A stretch of DNA of 64,000 nt from Humidesulfovibrio sp. (lineage in GTDB: Bacteria; Desulfobacterota; Desulfovibrionia; Desulfovibrionales; Desulfovibrionaceae), in assembly GCA_031292175.1 (NCBI GenBank), contig JARLHQ010000003.1, forward strand, positions 124,001-188,000. Direction: 5' to 3'. Within the stretch, counting starts at the first letter, position 1. Each line of letters opens with the position of its first letter. This document shows, piece after piece, positions 23,838-35,398 of the stretch. The notes under the pieces are model-generated. The model searched no databases and was not told the origin of the DNA. It saw only the letters and a list, made by a program, of their open reading frames with translations. The translations under genes and the position numbers were made by a program.

Positions 23838-25445
23838 CTAAAAAGGAGCGTTTTCCTGACGGGGCCAGACGCCCTTGTAGCCATAGCATAGGTAGTAATA
23901 GAACGGACGCACCGGGTGATCCCGGAAGGTCGCCACATAGCGGAACGGGCCGGAGAAACTGGCAAACATATCCGAGGCAACCGACGGATATCCGGGAGAA
24001 TCACCACGCAAAACAAGGATGGCATCCCAGCCGAGCTTGTCCTTCGGTCCACCCCACAGGTCATACTGATTCATGCGCCGATCAGCGCCCCAAAGGCAAT
24101 AGGCCTGAGCCTGGCCAGGGACATAAAAAGCAAGCTCTGCCGTGATGTCATAAACATTGCTCATAAAAAAAACGCGCGATGGATCCTGAAAACGTGTTTG
24201 CGAAATTTCGTGCACGTGCTGCGCCATGTCCTCCCAGCCCTTGAGCCGATTCGCCGGGTTCAGGGAGGGAGGAAGGGGAAGAACCTGGTGCACATGGATG
24301 AACACGACCAGGAAAACGCTGGCCCAGGCAGCGGTCTTAAGCCACCGCCAGGAACGGACGGACAGTTCGGCATGCAGGAGGCGTTCTATCTCGACAGCGC
24401 ACAGCAAGCTTCCAGCAACAAAACTGACCGTATTCCAGTTGGCCAAAACCTTGGTGTGAAAGCTCCAGGACAGAAAAAACAGCGTAACGGGCCAAAAAAA
24501 CACAGCCAACAAGGAGGCCTGCGGCAGCGTGAGCGCCAAGGGATTGTTGTTGTCCGTTGCGGAACGCCAAACCTGCTTGGCAATCCGCCAGCCGGCGATA
24601 ACCGCAAGGCAAAACCACCAGGGCAGCGCAAAGCCAAGTTGCCCCCCGACGTACTCGGGAACGCGGGAGATGCGGAAAACAGTCTGGGCGCCCTTACCTG
24701 AAAGTCCAATGAGATACATGACATGCTTATAACCAACGAAGTTATTCTGCATGTTCCAGATCAACGTGGGCAAGAAGCCGCCCAGGATGCCCAACGTGAG
24801 GGCAAGGGCAAGCCGGAGCCAGTAGCGCGCAGGCAAGGCGCCACGGCGTTGGAGTAGATACCCATGGAGCACGGCAAGACCAGCGAGCCCAAGCATGGTG
24901 TATTTCGCCAGAATGCCTACGCCATACGCAAGCGCGAGCAGAACAAAAGGCCACAAGCCACGGTCCCTGCCCTCCTCGTCCGGCGTTGTCGCGGCGTACA
25001 GGGCGATCATGGCCAAGGCCCAGCAGACAACAAAAGGGTTGTCCGTGGTCATGAGGATGCCCAAGGCTTCAAACAACGGGGCAACGCTGAGCACAAAGAT
25101 GGACAGCACGGCGAGGACAGGCCGCTTCCAGAGCTTGGCGACCAGCAGCCACACCAGGGCTGGGAAAAGCACCATGCCCACGATGGCACCCAACCGCACG
25201 CCCAACTCGGTGTTGCCGAACACCTGCGTCCCCGCCCAGATGATCCAGGCGATGAGCGGGCCCTTGGAATAGTAGGTAAGTTGCATGTGCCGGGTCCAAT
25301 CCCAGTACTGCGCTTCATCCTGCACGAGACCAAGCTGGTGCGTGCCCACAAACCAGAAACGCAACGCGGTGGACGCGGCAATCAGCAAGAAAGCCCAGAG
25401 CCCGGGGCGGGCTGTGAGGCTGGCGAGAAGCCTGTTTCGGCTCAT
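23838..25445 (-). CDS. ArnT-like family 39 glycosyltransferase
   Basis: 535 residues from ATG 25445 (MSRNRLL), with GAGG nine bases upstream. A polytopic membrane enzyme, about 10-12 hydrophobic segments, that moves a sugar from a polyprenyl-phosphate carrier to an envelope target in the periplasm. The first periplasmic loop carries LGLVQDEAQYWDWTRHM with the catalytic Asp-Glu pair of the GT-C fold, followed by YYSKGPLIAWIIW as in ArnT and family PF13231. The C-terminal 170 residues are periplasmic (HEISQTRFQDPSRVFFMSN). It directly follows a methyltransferase gene (11-base gap), a pairing suggestive of surface glycan or lipid modification. Confidence 0.85.
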   Translation of the reverse strand: MSRNRLLASLTARPGLWAFLLIAASTALRFWFVGTHQLGLVQDEAQYWDWTRHMQLTYYSKGPLIAWIIWAGTQVFGNTELGVRLGAIVGMVLFPALVWLLVAKLWKRPVLAVLSIFVLSVAPLFEALGILMTTDNPFVVCWALAMIALYAATTPDEEGRDRGLWPFVLLALAYGVGILAKYTMLGLAGLAVLHGYLLQRRGALPARYWLRLALALTLGILGGFLPTLIWNMQNNFVGYKHVMYLIGLSGKGAQTVFRISRVPEYVGGQLGFALPWWFCLAVIAGWRIAKQVWRSATDNNNPLALTLPQASLLAVFFWPVTLFFLSWSFHTKVLANWNTVSFVAGSLLCAVEIERLLHAELSVRSWRWLKTAAWASVFLVVFIHVHQVLPLPPSLNPANRLKGWEDMAQHVHEISQTRFQDPSRVFFMSNVYDITAELAFYVPGQAQAYCLWGADRRMNQYDLWGGPKDKLGWDAILVLRGDSPGYPSVASDMFASFSGPFRYVATFRDHPVRPFYYYLCYGYKGVWPRQENAPF

Positions 25446-25456
25446 AGGGGGGGGCC

Positions 25457-26284
25457 TCAACGTGTCGTGGAGCAGATGAAGGGGGGGTGGCCGTCTTCCT
25501 GACGGAGGGCGGAAACGATAACATCCTTGCCGTAGAAAAGCGCAGGGCTGGTGATAGTCTCAGCGATGTACGCGTTGTATGCGCGGTTCAGCGGAGTGGT
25601 CTTGTCATGCTCCTGCGCACGGGGCTTGCGCTTGAGCACGGCGAGGGCCGTTGTAAAGCGCACAAGCCAACGCAGGGGCGCGAAAAGGCGGTCCGACGAG
25701 GCGAAATAGCTGCTTGTGGCTCCCGTGACCGTAAAACCGCTTTTGCGGAGAAAATAGTCCATCTCGGGATAGCCGATCAAATTGATGTGCGCCTCGCCAA
25801 AGGGGACATCCAGGTTGATGGGCGAGGCCATGCCCCGGTAGAAACCGGAGAAGAGATGAAAAATACGCGAACGCACCTGCAGGCGGTTGGGAAAGGTAAG
25901 CACCAGCCTTCCACCAGGGGCGAGAACGCGCCGAAACTCGCGCAGCGTGTGCGGAACACTCTCCACATGCTCGATGACCTCGCGGCAAAGCACAACGTCA
26001 AAACTGCCATCGGCAAAGGGCAGCGGCTGATTCAGGTCCACTTCAATCTCGCGCACACCGGGCGTGCCCATGAGACGGTAATTGGAGACCGTCACGTCAT
26101 AGCCCTGGTCGGCCAGTTCCCTGGAAAGATAGGCCGCGCCGCCGCTGGCCTCGTAAATGCGCAAAGGAGCGCCCTTCGCGGTCAACTCCGGCGCAAGATC
26201 AAGCATCCGCGCGTCCTTGGTGATGTCACGAACGTGCTTGCCGACGGTCACGCCGCCAAGGCTGATGGCCATGTGTTTGCTCAT
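25457..26284 (-). CDS. Class I SAM-dependent methyltransferase
   Basis: 275 residues from ATG 26284 (MSKHMAISL). The SAM-binding motif I is degenerate but recognisable (LRIYEASGGAAYLSRELADQ), followed by motif II VREIEVDLNQPLPFADGSFD, the post-I box DVVLCREVIEHVESVP and LREFRRVLAPGGRLVLTFPN. This is the Methyltransf_11 type used on small molecules, quinones and glycans. The canonical GxGxG is replaced by EASGGAA, which may alter SAM binding. It is placed between fliQ and the glycosyltransferase and probably shares a transcript with the latter, pointing to a surface-polymer substrate. Confidence 0.82.
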   Translation of the reverse strand: MSKHMAISLGGVTVGKHVRDITKDARMLDLAPELTAKGAPLRIYEASGGAAYLSRELADQGYDVTVSNYRLMGTPGVREIEVDLNQPLPFADGSFDVVLCREVIEHVESVPHTLREFRRVLAPGGRLVLTFPNRLQVRSRIFHLFSGFYRGMASPINLDVPFGEAHINLIGYPEMDYFLRKSGFTVTGATSSYFASSDRLFAPLRWLVRFTTALAVLKRKPRAQEHDKTTPLNRAYNAYIAETITSPALFYGKDVIVSALRQEDGHPPFICSTTR

Positions 26285-26392
26285 GATTGGGAAACCTTTG
26301 GGCGCTGTGGCGCGTGATGGGTCTTCTAGCGCGCCCCAAAAGCTTTGGCAAGGACGCGGCAAAATGGTGGCATCACGCAGGCCGGAAGCGGA

Positions 26393-26668
26393 TTATCGAA
26401 TGTATGTTGGTATATTTATCAAAAGATTGGTAGTGTACGTTATCATTTTGTCCATAATCCAGGGAAAAGCCAGAATGAGCGCCAGGAACATGGCAATGAG
26501 CTTGGGCACAAGGGTAAGCGTGGCATCCTGAATCTGCGTGGCGGCCTGGAAAATGCTGATAACCACACCAACAATGAGCCCAACGCCCATCATCGGCAAG
26601 CAGATGACCAGCGTGAGCTCCATGGCCTCGCGGGAAAAGCCCACCACGAATTCGGGAGTTATGGCCAT
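26393..26668 (-). CDS. fliQ: Flagellar export protein FliQ
   Basis: 91 residues from ATG 26668 (MAITPEFVV). Two transmembrane helices (LTLVICLPMMGVGLIVGVVI and LIAMFLALILAFPWIMDKMI) joined by the conserved loop FQAATQIQDATLTLVPK, diagnostic for FliQ/SctS. It forms the helical export gate with FliP and FliR. It follows fliP by 10 bases. fliR, usually next, is absent here: a methyltransferase follows instead. Confidence 0.93.
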   Translation of the reverse strand: MAITPEFVVGFSREAMELTLVICLPMMGVGLIVGVVISIFQAATQIQDATLTLVPKLIAMFLALILAFPWIMDKMITYTTNLLINIPTYIR

Positions 26669-26678
26669 GCGCGCCTCG

Positions 26679-27491
26679 TCAGTTGAAGGAGTTGACGAGG
26701 GAGCCGATAAGCAGACTCCAGCCGTCAACCAGGATGAACAACAAAATCTTGAAGGGCAGGGCCACGGTCGCGGGCGGCAGCATCATCATGCCCATGGAGA
26801 GCAGGATGCTCGCCACGACCATGTCGAGAATCAGGAATGGAATGTAAATGAGAAAGCCGATGGAGAAGCCAGTCTTAAGCTCGCTGATGGTATACGCCGC
26901 CACGAGCATAATCGTGGACACCTGTTCCTTGTTCTCTGGGCGGGGCTCCTTCGTGATGCTGTAGAAGATGGACAGGTCCTTCTCGCGGGTGTGCTTGAAC
27001 ATGAACGCGCGAATAGGCACCTGGGCCTTGTCCAGGGCGTCCTTGAAGCCGATTTCTTCGTTAAGATAGGGCTGCAGGGCCTGGTCGTTCACAGTCTTGA
27101 TGACCGGCCCCATAATAACGATAGTCATGAACAGGGCCAGGGAAGCCATAATCTGCGCGGGCGGCATCTGGGGCGTGCCCATGGCCTGGCGCAGGAAGTG
27201 GAAGACGATAATGATGCGCGTGTACGAGGTCATGGTCAGCACAATGGACGGAGCGATGGCGAGGACCGTGAACAGGAACATCAGCTCCAGGGCGACGGAA
27301 ACCCTGCCGGGCTCGGTCTGTCCCGCGGAAAGCTGCATCGTGAGCGTGGGTGCGGCGGGGGCGGCTGCGCTCTGCGCCGGAGCTGCGGCCTGCGCCAGGG
27401 CCGGCAGCAGGACGAAAAACGCCAGCAGCAGCAGGACCGGCAGGCTAGCGCGAAGGGCGCTCGCCAGGGGCGAACAAGCGCGGGCCGTCAT
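26679..27491 (-). CDS. fliP: Flagellar export protein FliP
   Basis: 270 residues from ATG 27491 (MTARACSPL), which starts a cleavable signal peptide (LPVLLLLAFFVLLPALAQA), as usual for FliP. Core motifs: LTMTSYTRIIIVFHFLRQAM, TPQMPPAQIMASLALFMTIV, and the C-terminal membrane pair GFLIYIPFLILDMVVASILL and MMLPPATVALPFKILLFILV. It forms the five-subunit ring of the export gate in the inner membrane. The start overlaps the end of fliO by 47 bases, so translation is coupled. A longer in-frame reading upstream is the shadow of fliO. Confidence 0.93.
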   Translation of the reverse strand: MTARACSPLASALRASLPVLLLLAFFVLLPALAQAAAPAQSAAAPAAPTLTMQLSAGQTEPGRVSVALELMFLFTVLAIAPSIVLTMTSYTRIIIVFHFLRQAMGTPQMPPAQIMASLALFMTIVIMGPVIKTVNDQALQPYLNEEIGFKDALDKAQVPIRAFMFKHTREKDLSIFYSITKEPRPENKEQVSTIMLVAAYTISELKTGFSIGFLIYIPFLILDMVVASILLSMGMMMLPPATVALPFKILLFILVDGWSLLIGSLVNSFN

Positions 27492-27915
27492 CGGAGCCAC
27501 CAGCGGAAGGCTGCTTGGCCGCGCCGGCGCGGACAGGCTCATCACCGGATGCGCCGGAGCGCGGAGCGGCCGCAGGGCCGTCTTTGCGCCAGGACAAGAG
27601 GTCGGCGAAGATTTTTGGATCATCAGCTTCCTTCTGGGCGGCCTGACTTTGGGTGGACAGTTCTGCAAGGGTGTTGATGGACTCTTCCGTGATGCCGATG
27701 AGGAGCGTTCTACCCTGCACCCGCAACGCACACACGCGCTGCCGTGAGCCCAGGGAAATCTGCCCCAAAATCTGCATGCTGATACGGTCTGCGGCGGAGC
27801 TGATCGACCCGGGCATAAGCCGCTTAAGCACATACACCACGCCAAAGATCAGGCCGACGATGCACGCCAGCGCCACAACCATCTTTACGATGTCAAAAAA
27901 AAGCTGATCAGGCAA
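27445..27915 (-). CDS. fliO: Flagellar export protein FliO
   Basis: 156 residues if started at TTG 27915, which overlaps the fliN stop by eight bases and has GAGGG about nine bases upstream; an internal ATG at 27882 is the alternative. One N-terminal transmembrane helix (IVKMVVALACIVGLIFGVVY) is followed by the FliO cytoplasmic domain (LKRLMPGSIS, ILGQISLGSRQRVCALRVQG, LLIGITEESI). FliO helps assemble the FliP ring. The C-terminal 60 residues are Ala/Pro/Gly-rich and disordered. Its place between fliN and fliP is the normal order. Confidence 0.88.
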   Translation of the reverse strand: MPDQLFFDIVKMVVALACIVGLIFGVVYVLKRLMPGSISSAADRISMQILGQISLGSRQRVCALRVQGRTLLIGITEESINTLAELSTQSQAAQKEADDPKIFADLLSWRKDGPAAAPRSGASGDEPVRAGAAKQPSAGGSDDGPRLFAPGERPSR

Positions 27916-28435
27916 GCTGCTTCACCCTCTCGATGGGGCTGATGATGTCCGTGAGGCGAATGCCAAACTTCTCATTGATGACGACGGCTTCGCCCCGCGC
28001 CACCAGCTTGCCGTTGACGAAGATTTCAAGGGGTTCGCCAGCCAACTTGTTCAGTTCGACGACGGAACCCTGGCCAAGCTGCAAAAGTTCGTTGATGAGC
28101 AGCCGGGTGCGGCCAAGCTCAGCGGAAACCTCAAGGGGGATGTCCAGGATGAAGTCAAGGTCGCGCTTCGTGCCGGGATTCTGACGCTGCGCCTTGTGCT
28201 CGGCGGTCATGTCCCTGAATTCAGGCTCATGGGTCTGCGTGCGCAGAAAGGACTGTTCCTTGTCCTTCTTGACGTCGTCGGCCTCCTGCGTTGCAAGGGC
28301 TTTGGCCCACTCATCGGCCAGGGCATCGTCTGAGCCGCCTGGGGCGGCTCCGGTCTCGGCAGCGGCGGGCTCTGACTCCAGAAGCGCGTTGGCCCACTCC
28401 TCGGCGAGCTTGTCCTGGTCCTTGTCGTCGGCCAT
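27908..28435 (-). CDS. fliN: Flagellar motor switch protein FliN
   Basis: 175 residues. The C-terminal 80 residues are the SpoA/FliN domain that stacks at the base of the C-ring (FILDIPLEVSAELGRTRLLI, LLQLGQGSVVELNKLAGEPL, VNEKFGIR-like end in VVINEKFGIRLTDI). The N-terminal 95 residues are acidic and contain a repeated motif, LAEEWANALL near residue 10 and LADEWAKALA near residue 39, that I do not see in short FliN proteins; it may be a docking peptide. It is followed by fliO with an eight-base overlap. Confidence 0.93.
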   Translation of the reverse strand: MADDKDQDKLAEEWANALLESEPAAAETGAAPGGSDDALADEWAKALATQEADDVKKDKEQSFLRTQTHEPEFRDMTAEHKAQRQNPGTKRDLDFILDIPLEVSAELGRTRLLINELLQLGQGSVVELNKLAGEPLEIFVNGKLVARGEAVVINEKFGIRLTDIISPIERVKQLA

Positions 28436-28561
28436 TCTGACCTCTCTTGAGCTGAAGGTTCGGCCCGCTATGGTCGAAAAGGGCCATTGTCACGGGTCAC
28501 TTTCGAACCTACTGCAAAACCCATGCTGACGCAACAGCCGCCGGGTTGGCTGCGGCCAGGG

Positions 28562-29161
28562 CTACTGAATGACGATCTCGGTGATGTACACGCGCAGCAC
28601 CTTCTGCTCTCCCAGCGCCAGGGTCAGGCGCTCCACAATCTCCTTCTTGAGCAAAATCTTGTCCTCAAGGGTGCTCAGATCTTCGTAGGTCTTGCTGGAG
28701 AGCAGCAGCAAGAGCGCATCCTTGACCTTGGGCATGTTTTTATTGAGCTCATCGGCAGCGGCCTTGTCCTTGACCTCAACGTCAAGCGCAAGCTTGAGGT
28801 AGCGGCGTCCCTGGGGCTCCGCCAAATTTACAAGCAGCGGCGGTATGCTGACAATCTCTCCTGCGTTCGCCACAGCCGGGGCGGCCTTGTCGCCAGGCGC
28901 GGCTTCCTTGCTTTCGCCGCCATGGGCTGCCTCGGTCTTTTGCACCGTTGCATTGTCGGCGCCCGGCGCGGACTTCTTGCCCATCCATAATTTGTAACCG
29001 AAGAAACCACCTACGCCGAGCGCGGCTAAAAGCAGCACAAGAATAGCGATCATAATGATCATCTTCTTCTTGGAACCCTTTGGGGCCTCGCCTTCCAAGG
29101 CGACTTCTTCTGCTGGTGCCTTATCCGCTTTCTTCGCCACGTGAATACCCGCCTTCTTCAA
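28562..29161 (-). CDS. fliL: Flagellar basal body-associated protein FliL
   Basis: 199 residues from ATG 29161; a GTG at 29140 has a better ribosome site (AAGAAGGCGGG just upstream) and may be the true start, which would shorten the protein by 7 residues. One transmembrane helix (MIIMIAILVLLLAALGVGGF) after a basic cytoplasmic tail, then a Gly/Ala/Lys linker and the periplasmic SPFH-like FliL domain (VSIPPLLVNLAEPQGRRYLK, LTLALGEQKVLRVYITEIVI). FliL strengthens the stator-motor interaction. It is the first flagellar gene of the operon, with a sigma-28-like promoter upstream. Confidence 0.92.
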   Translation of the reverse strand: MKKAGIHVAKKADKAPAEEVALEGEAPKGSKKKMIIMIAILVLLLAALGVGGFFGYKLWMGKKSAPGADNATVQKTEAAHGGESKEAAPGDKAAPAVANAGEIVSIPPLLVNLAEPQGRRYLKLALDVEVKDKAAADELNKNMPKVKDALLLLLSSKTYEDLSTLEDKILLKKEIVERLTLALGEQKVLRVYITEIVIQ

Positions 29162-29206
29162 TGCGACCGGGAACGCCCGGCCTCGTGCGCCAGTGTACCA
29201 GGAATA

Positions 29207-29233
29207 TTATCGGCCGCACGACGAGAAAGTATA
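29207..29233 (-). promoter_or_regulatory. Sigma-28 (FliA)-like promoter of the fliL operon
   Basis: On the minus strand, TATA (29230-29233), a 15-base gap, then GCCGATAA (29207-29214). The FliA consensus is TAAA-N15-GCCGATAA: the -10 is perfect and the -35 has one mismatch. It lies 46 bases upstream of the fliL ATG, facing it. Confidence 0.7.
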
Positions 29234-29330
29234 GCCGTTATCCAAACTCAATGGCAAGTCTGCGCCAAAACAAGTCCACATGTTGCGCGATTGAGTACGC
29301 CCTTCGGTCCAAGCTAGTGCGCGGCGTACC

Positions 29331-30233
29331 CTATTTTGCGCTTACCCTGCGCCTCGGCACCTCGGCGCTGCCCGCATGCTCAATGTCCTGCAGCTGCGTG
29401 TCGTCAGGCTGGAGATGCGCCACGGCGGGACTTTCGTTGCGCTGGCCGAGGGAAGCCAGACGGCTGATGATCACCTCGGGGTTGGGATAGGTATCTTTGA
29501 GGGAGGTGAGAAGCTCACGGGCCTTGGGCAGGTTGCGCTCAGCCTCATACACGTCGGCCAACAGAAAGGTGCTCATGACCTTGACGTCCTGCGGGGCCTT
29601 CTCCATAGCCAAAATCTCTTCGACGATGGACTTGGTCTTGGGCCAGTTCCAAGCCAGGCTGTAAGTTTGCGCCAGCTCGTACATGGCGCGGCTTTTGGAC
29701 TCGTCGTCCTTGGCCTGGTGGATGCACTGGTTCAGGAGATCCTCGGCCAGGTCGGCCTTGCCCAGGGCGCGGTCGGCGATGGCCATGCGCATTTGCGCCT
29801 GCACGGCCTTTGCCTTGTCATCGCCAGCGGTGTCGAGACAGCGGCCCCAGGCGTCAAGGGCCTTTTTGCGCTGCCCACGCTGTTCATACAGCTCGCCCAG
29901 GCGGAAAAGCAGCGGCCAGTTGTCCTTTGGCCGGGAGGCATATTCCAGGGTCGCCGTCTCCAGCAGGGTGATGGCCTTGTCCGGATCGCCCTTGACGCCC
30001 GAGCAGATGTCCACCAGCCGGGTCCAGGCCTCGAGCCTGTGCTTGCCCTGTGGATCGGACTGCAGATAGCGCTCATAGGCCGTCTCGGCCTCCAGGAAAT
30101 ATCCACTCGAATAGGCTTGTCTGGCGATCTCAAGATCCTCCGCCGGACCCGAGGAAGCGCCCCGGCCGCAGGCCGTCAGAACAACGGCCAGGACCAGGGC
30201 GCATGCAATCAGGATAGGATGTGAGCGGCTCAT
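29331..30233 (-). CDS. TPR-repeat lipoprotein
   Basis: 300 residues from ATG 30233, which follows the gyrA stop codon directly (TAG-ATG), so it is translationally coupled to gyrA. The signal peptide MSRSHPILIACALVLAVVLT ends in the lipobox LTAC. The mature part consists of TPR helix pairs (SGYFLEAETAYERYLQSDPQ, PLLFRLGELYEQRGQRKKAL, MAIADRALGKADLAEDLLNQ, LLADVYEAERNLPKARELLT), about six repeats. Such proteins act as adaptors at the inner face of the outer membrane. A role related to gyrase is not implied; it may simply use the same transcript. Confidence 0.85.
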   Translation of the reverse strand: MSRSHPILIACALVLAVVLTACGRGASSGPAEDLEIARQAYSSGYFLEAETAYERYLQSDPQGKHRLEAWTRLVDICSGVKGDPDKAITLLETATLEYASRPKDNWPLLFRLGELYEQRGQRKKALDAWGRCLDTAGDDKAKAVQAQMRMAIADRALGKADLAEDLLNQCIHQAKDDESKSRAMYELAQTYSLAWNWPKTKSIVEEILAMEKAPQDVKVMSTFLLADVYEAERNLPKARELLTSLKDTYPNPEVIISRLASLGQRNESPAVAHLQPDDTQLQDIEHAGSAEVPRRRVSAK

Positions 30234-32702
30234 CTATTCCTCGCCGGGAAGCTCCTCGTCCAGACCGTCCACAGGATCCAGGCCTTGGCGCTGCACCAGG
30301 TCGAAACCGGCCACGACGCCGCCCTCGCCCAGATTCACCAAGCGCACGCCCTGGGTGGCGCGGCCAAGGTTCAGACTCACCTGGGACACAGGGAAACGCA
30401 CGATCTTGTTGGCGCTCGAAAGGACGACCATCTGGTCGGTCTCGGCCACCATGACGGCGCCCACGACCTTGCCGGTCTTCTCGGTGACGCGCATGTTGAT
30501 GATGCCCATGCCGGAGCGCGACTGGGCTCGGTATTGGTCGAGCGGCGTACGTTTGCCATAGCCGTATTCACTCACGGTCAGAATCTGCTCGCGGTCCGGG
30601 TCGCCGGTGACGACGCCAGCGACCACGCGGTCCTTGGAGCGCAGGGCGATGCCCTTCACGCCTTCTGTGGCGCGGCCAGTGGGCCGCACATCGGCCACGG
30701 CAAAACGAATGGCCGTGCCCTGCTCGGTGATAAGCAGGATCTCGGCGTCATTATGCACGTCGCAGACCATCATCAGCTCGTCCTCGGGCTTGAGGCTGAC
30801 GGCACGGATGCCCGTGGAACGGCTGTTGGCGTACAGCGCGGCGCTGGTGCGCTTCACCATGCCCCGGCGGGTGATGAACAGGAACTGCCGGTCCTCGGCG
30901 AATTCACGCAGCGTGATGGCCGTGGCGATGTTCTCGTCCTTCTCCAGGGGCACCAGGTTGGCGATGTGCGCGCCCTTGGCGTAGCGCCCGGCCTCCGGCA
31001 CCTGATGGGCCTTCAGCTGGTACATGCGGCCCTGGTTGGTGAAGAGCAGCAAATATTGGTGATTGCTGGTCAAAAGGAAGGTATGCACGAAATCGCCGTC
31101 GCTGGTGGAAACGCCAGCGATGCCTTTGCCGCCGCGCTTCTGCTGCTGGTAGTGTGAGAGGCTGGTGCGCTTGATGTAGCCGCGGCGCGACAGGGTGATG
31201 ACCGCCTCCTCGTCGGGGATCAGATCCTCGATGGCGATATCGGAGGCCTCATCCGCCATAATCTGGGTCTTACGCGGCGTGGTGTAGTCCTCGCGGATAC
31301 GCTTGAGCTCGTCGCTGATGACGCCCTTGAGCACGGCCTCGTCGGACAGGATGCTTTTCAGGTAGGCGATGAGCTTCAGCAACTCCTCAAACTCGGCCAA
31401 CAGCTTCTCGCGCTCCATGTTGGTCAGACGCTGGAGGCGCATGTCCAAAATGGCCTGGGACTGGATGTCCGTAAGGCCGAAACGCTCCATGAGGCCGCTC
31501 TTGGCCTCCAGCACATTCTTGCTGCCACGGATGAGCGCCACGACCTCATCAATGTTGTCGATGGCGATCTTGAGGCCCTCAAGAATATGGGCACGGGCCT
31601 CGCTCTTGTCCAGATCGAAACGCGTGCGGCGGATGACCACCTCGCGCCGGTGCTCCAGGAAGTGCGAGAGGATCTGCTTCACGTTGAGCAGACGCGGCCT
31701 GTTGCCGACAACGGCCATCATATTGATGCCGAAGGAGGTCTCCAGGGGCGTGAACTTATACAACGCATTGATGACGATCTCGGCGATGGCGCCACGCTTG
31801 AGCTCCAGTACGATGCGGATGCCCTTGCGGTCGGACTCGTCACGCAGGTCGGAAACACCGTCGATCTTCTTGTCGTTCACGAGCATGGCGATCTTTTCCA
31901 CCAGGCTCGACTTGTTCAGGGCGAAGGGGATCTCCGTGATGACCACGTTCTCCTTGCCGCCCTTCTTGGCCTCCTCCACGTTCAACACGCCGCGCATGCG
32001 GATGGAGCCGCGTCCGGTCATGTAGCCATCGACCAGACCCTTGCCCGCGAAGACCATGCCACCCGTAGGGAAATCCGGGCCCTTAATGAAGGGCAGCAGA
32101 TCGCGCGGGCCACAGTTGGGATTGTCCAGCACGTAGAGGGTGGCGTCGATAAGCTCGCCCAGGTTGTGCGGCGGAATATTGGTGGCCATGCCCACCGCGA
32201 TGCCCGAGCTGCCATTCAACAGCAGATTTGGCACACGGGCAGGCAGCACCGAGGGTTCTTCCAGGGTGTTGTCGTAGTTGGGGCGGAAGTCGACGGTGTT
32301 CTTGTCGATGTCGCCCAAAAACTCGCTGGCCAGCTTGGCCATGCGCACTTCTGTGTAACGCATGGCCGCCGCGGCGTCGCCGTCAATGGAACCAAAGTTG
32401 CCCTGGCCATCGACAAGGGTGTCGCGCATGGAAAATTGCTGGGCCATGCGCACCAGGGCGTCATAGACCGCCGTGTCGCCGTGCGGATGGTACTTGCCGA
32501 TAACGTCGCCGACCACGCGGGCGGACTTCTTGTAGGCACGGTTGTATGCGTTGCCGAGCTCGTGCATGGCGAAGAGGATGCGCCTGTGCACGGGCTTGAG
32601 GCCGTCGCGCACATCCGGGATGGCGCGGCCCACGATGACTGAGAGCGAGTACTCCAGATAGGATTTCTGCATCTCGCGTTCAATGGTGACGTTCTGACTC
32701 AC
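30234..32702 (-). CDS. gyrA: DNA gyrase subunit A
   Basis: 822 residues from GTG 32702, with GGAGG six bases upstream (a longer reading upstream is non-coding). Cuts and reseals DNA for negative supercoiling in a GyrA2GyrB2 complex. The catalytic Tyr is Tyr116 in AAAMRYTE. The quinolone-resistance region reads [15 protein letters not shown]: Thr77 stands where E. coli has Ser83 and Asp81 where it has Asp87. The C-terminal beta-pinwheel has the GyrA box QQKRGGKG and later repeats ([34 protein letters not shown]). The end is acidic (DELPGEE-like), as usual. It is separated from gyrB by 227 bases. Confidence 0.97.
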   Translation of the reverse strand: MSQNVTIEREMQKSYLEYSLSVIVGRAIPDVRDGLKPVHRRILFAMHELGNAYNRAYKKSARVVGDVIGKYHPHGDTAVYDALVRMAQQFSMRDTLVDGQGNFGSIDGDAAAAMRYTEVRMAKLASEFLGDIDKNTVDFRPNYDNTLEEPSVLPARVPNLLLNGSSGIAVGMATNIPPHNLGELIDATLYVLDNPNCGPRDLLPFIKGPDFPTGGMVFAGKGLVDGYMTGRGSIRMRGVLNVEEAKKGGKENVVITEIPFALNKSSLVEKIAMLVNDKKIDGVSDLRDESDRKGIRIVLELKRGAIAEIVINALYKFTPLETSFGINMMAVVGNRPRLLNVKQILSHFLEHRREVVIRRTRFDLDKSEARAHILEGLKIAIDNIDEVVALIRGSKNVLEAKSGLMERFGLTDIQSQAILDMRLQRLTNMEREKLLAEFEELLKLIAYLKSILSDEAVLKGVISDELKRIREDYTTPRKTQIMADEASDIAIEDLIPDEEAVITLSRRGYIKRTSLSHYQQQKRGGKGIAGVSTSDGDFVHTFLLTSNHQYLLLFTNQGRMYQLKAHQVPEAGRYAKGAHIANLVPLEKDENIATAITLREFAEDRQFLFITRRGMVKRTSAALYANSRSTGIRAVSLKPEDELMMVCDVHNDAEILLITEQGTAIRFAVADVRPTGRATEGVKGIALRSKDRVVAGVVTGDPDREQILTVSEYGYGKRTPLDQYRAQSRSGMGIINMRVTEKTGKVVGAVMVAETDQMVVLSSANKIVRFPVSQVSLNLGRATQGVRLVNLGEGGVVAGFDLVQRQGLDPVDGLDEELPGEE

Positions 32703-32929
32703 GTATGTCCTCCGTATAAGGCGGGCTGGGTGGAACCGGGGGTGAGGCTTCGCCTTCGTTCCCGGACCCCCTGCTCCACCAGGGGCCTGAGGCCCCTGGG
32801 AACCACTCAAAGATGGGACCAGGGGAATCACTCAGAGTAATCTACAACAAACTCCAATAACAACGGGATTCCATGGGACAACGTCCCTTCGACGGGGCCA
32901 GAGAGCGGTGTCCCCGGCCTCTCCTCCCG
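32703..32929 (-). other. gyrB-gyrA intergenic region with palindrome
   Basis: No gene. A perfect hairpin CCAGGGGCC-TGA-GGCCCCTGG lies at 32779-32799, and GC-rich segments around 32733-32770 can pair with each other. It could attenuate, process or protect the mRNA between gyrB and gyrA. No T-run follows on the minus strand, so it is not a standard terminator. The gyrA ribosome site GGAGG is at 32709-32713. Confidence 0.5.
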
Positions 32930-35398
<2,469 letters not shown>

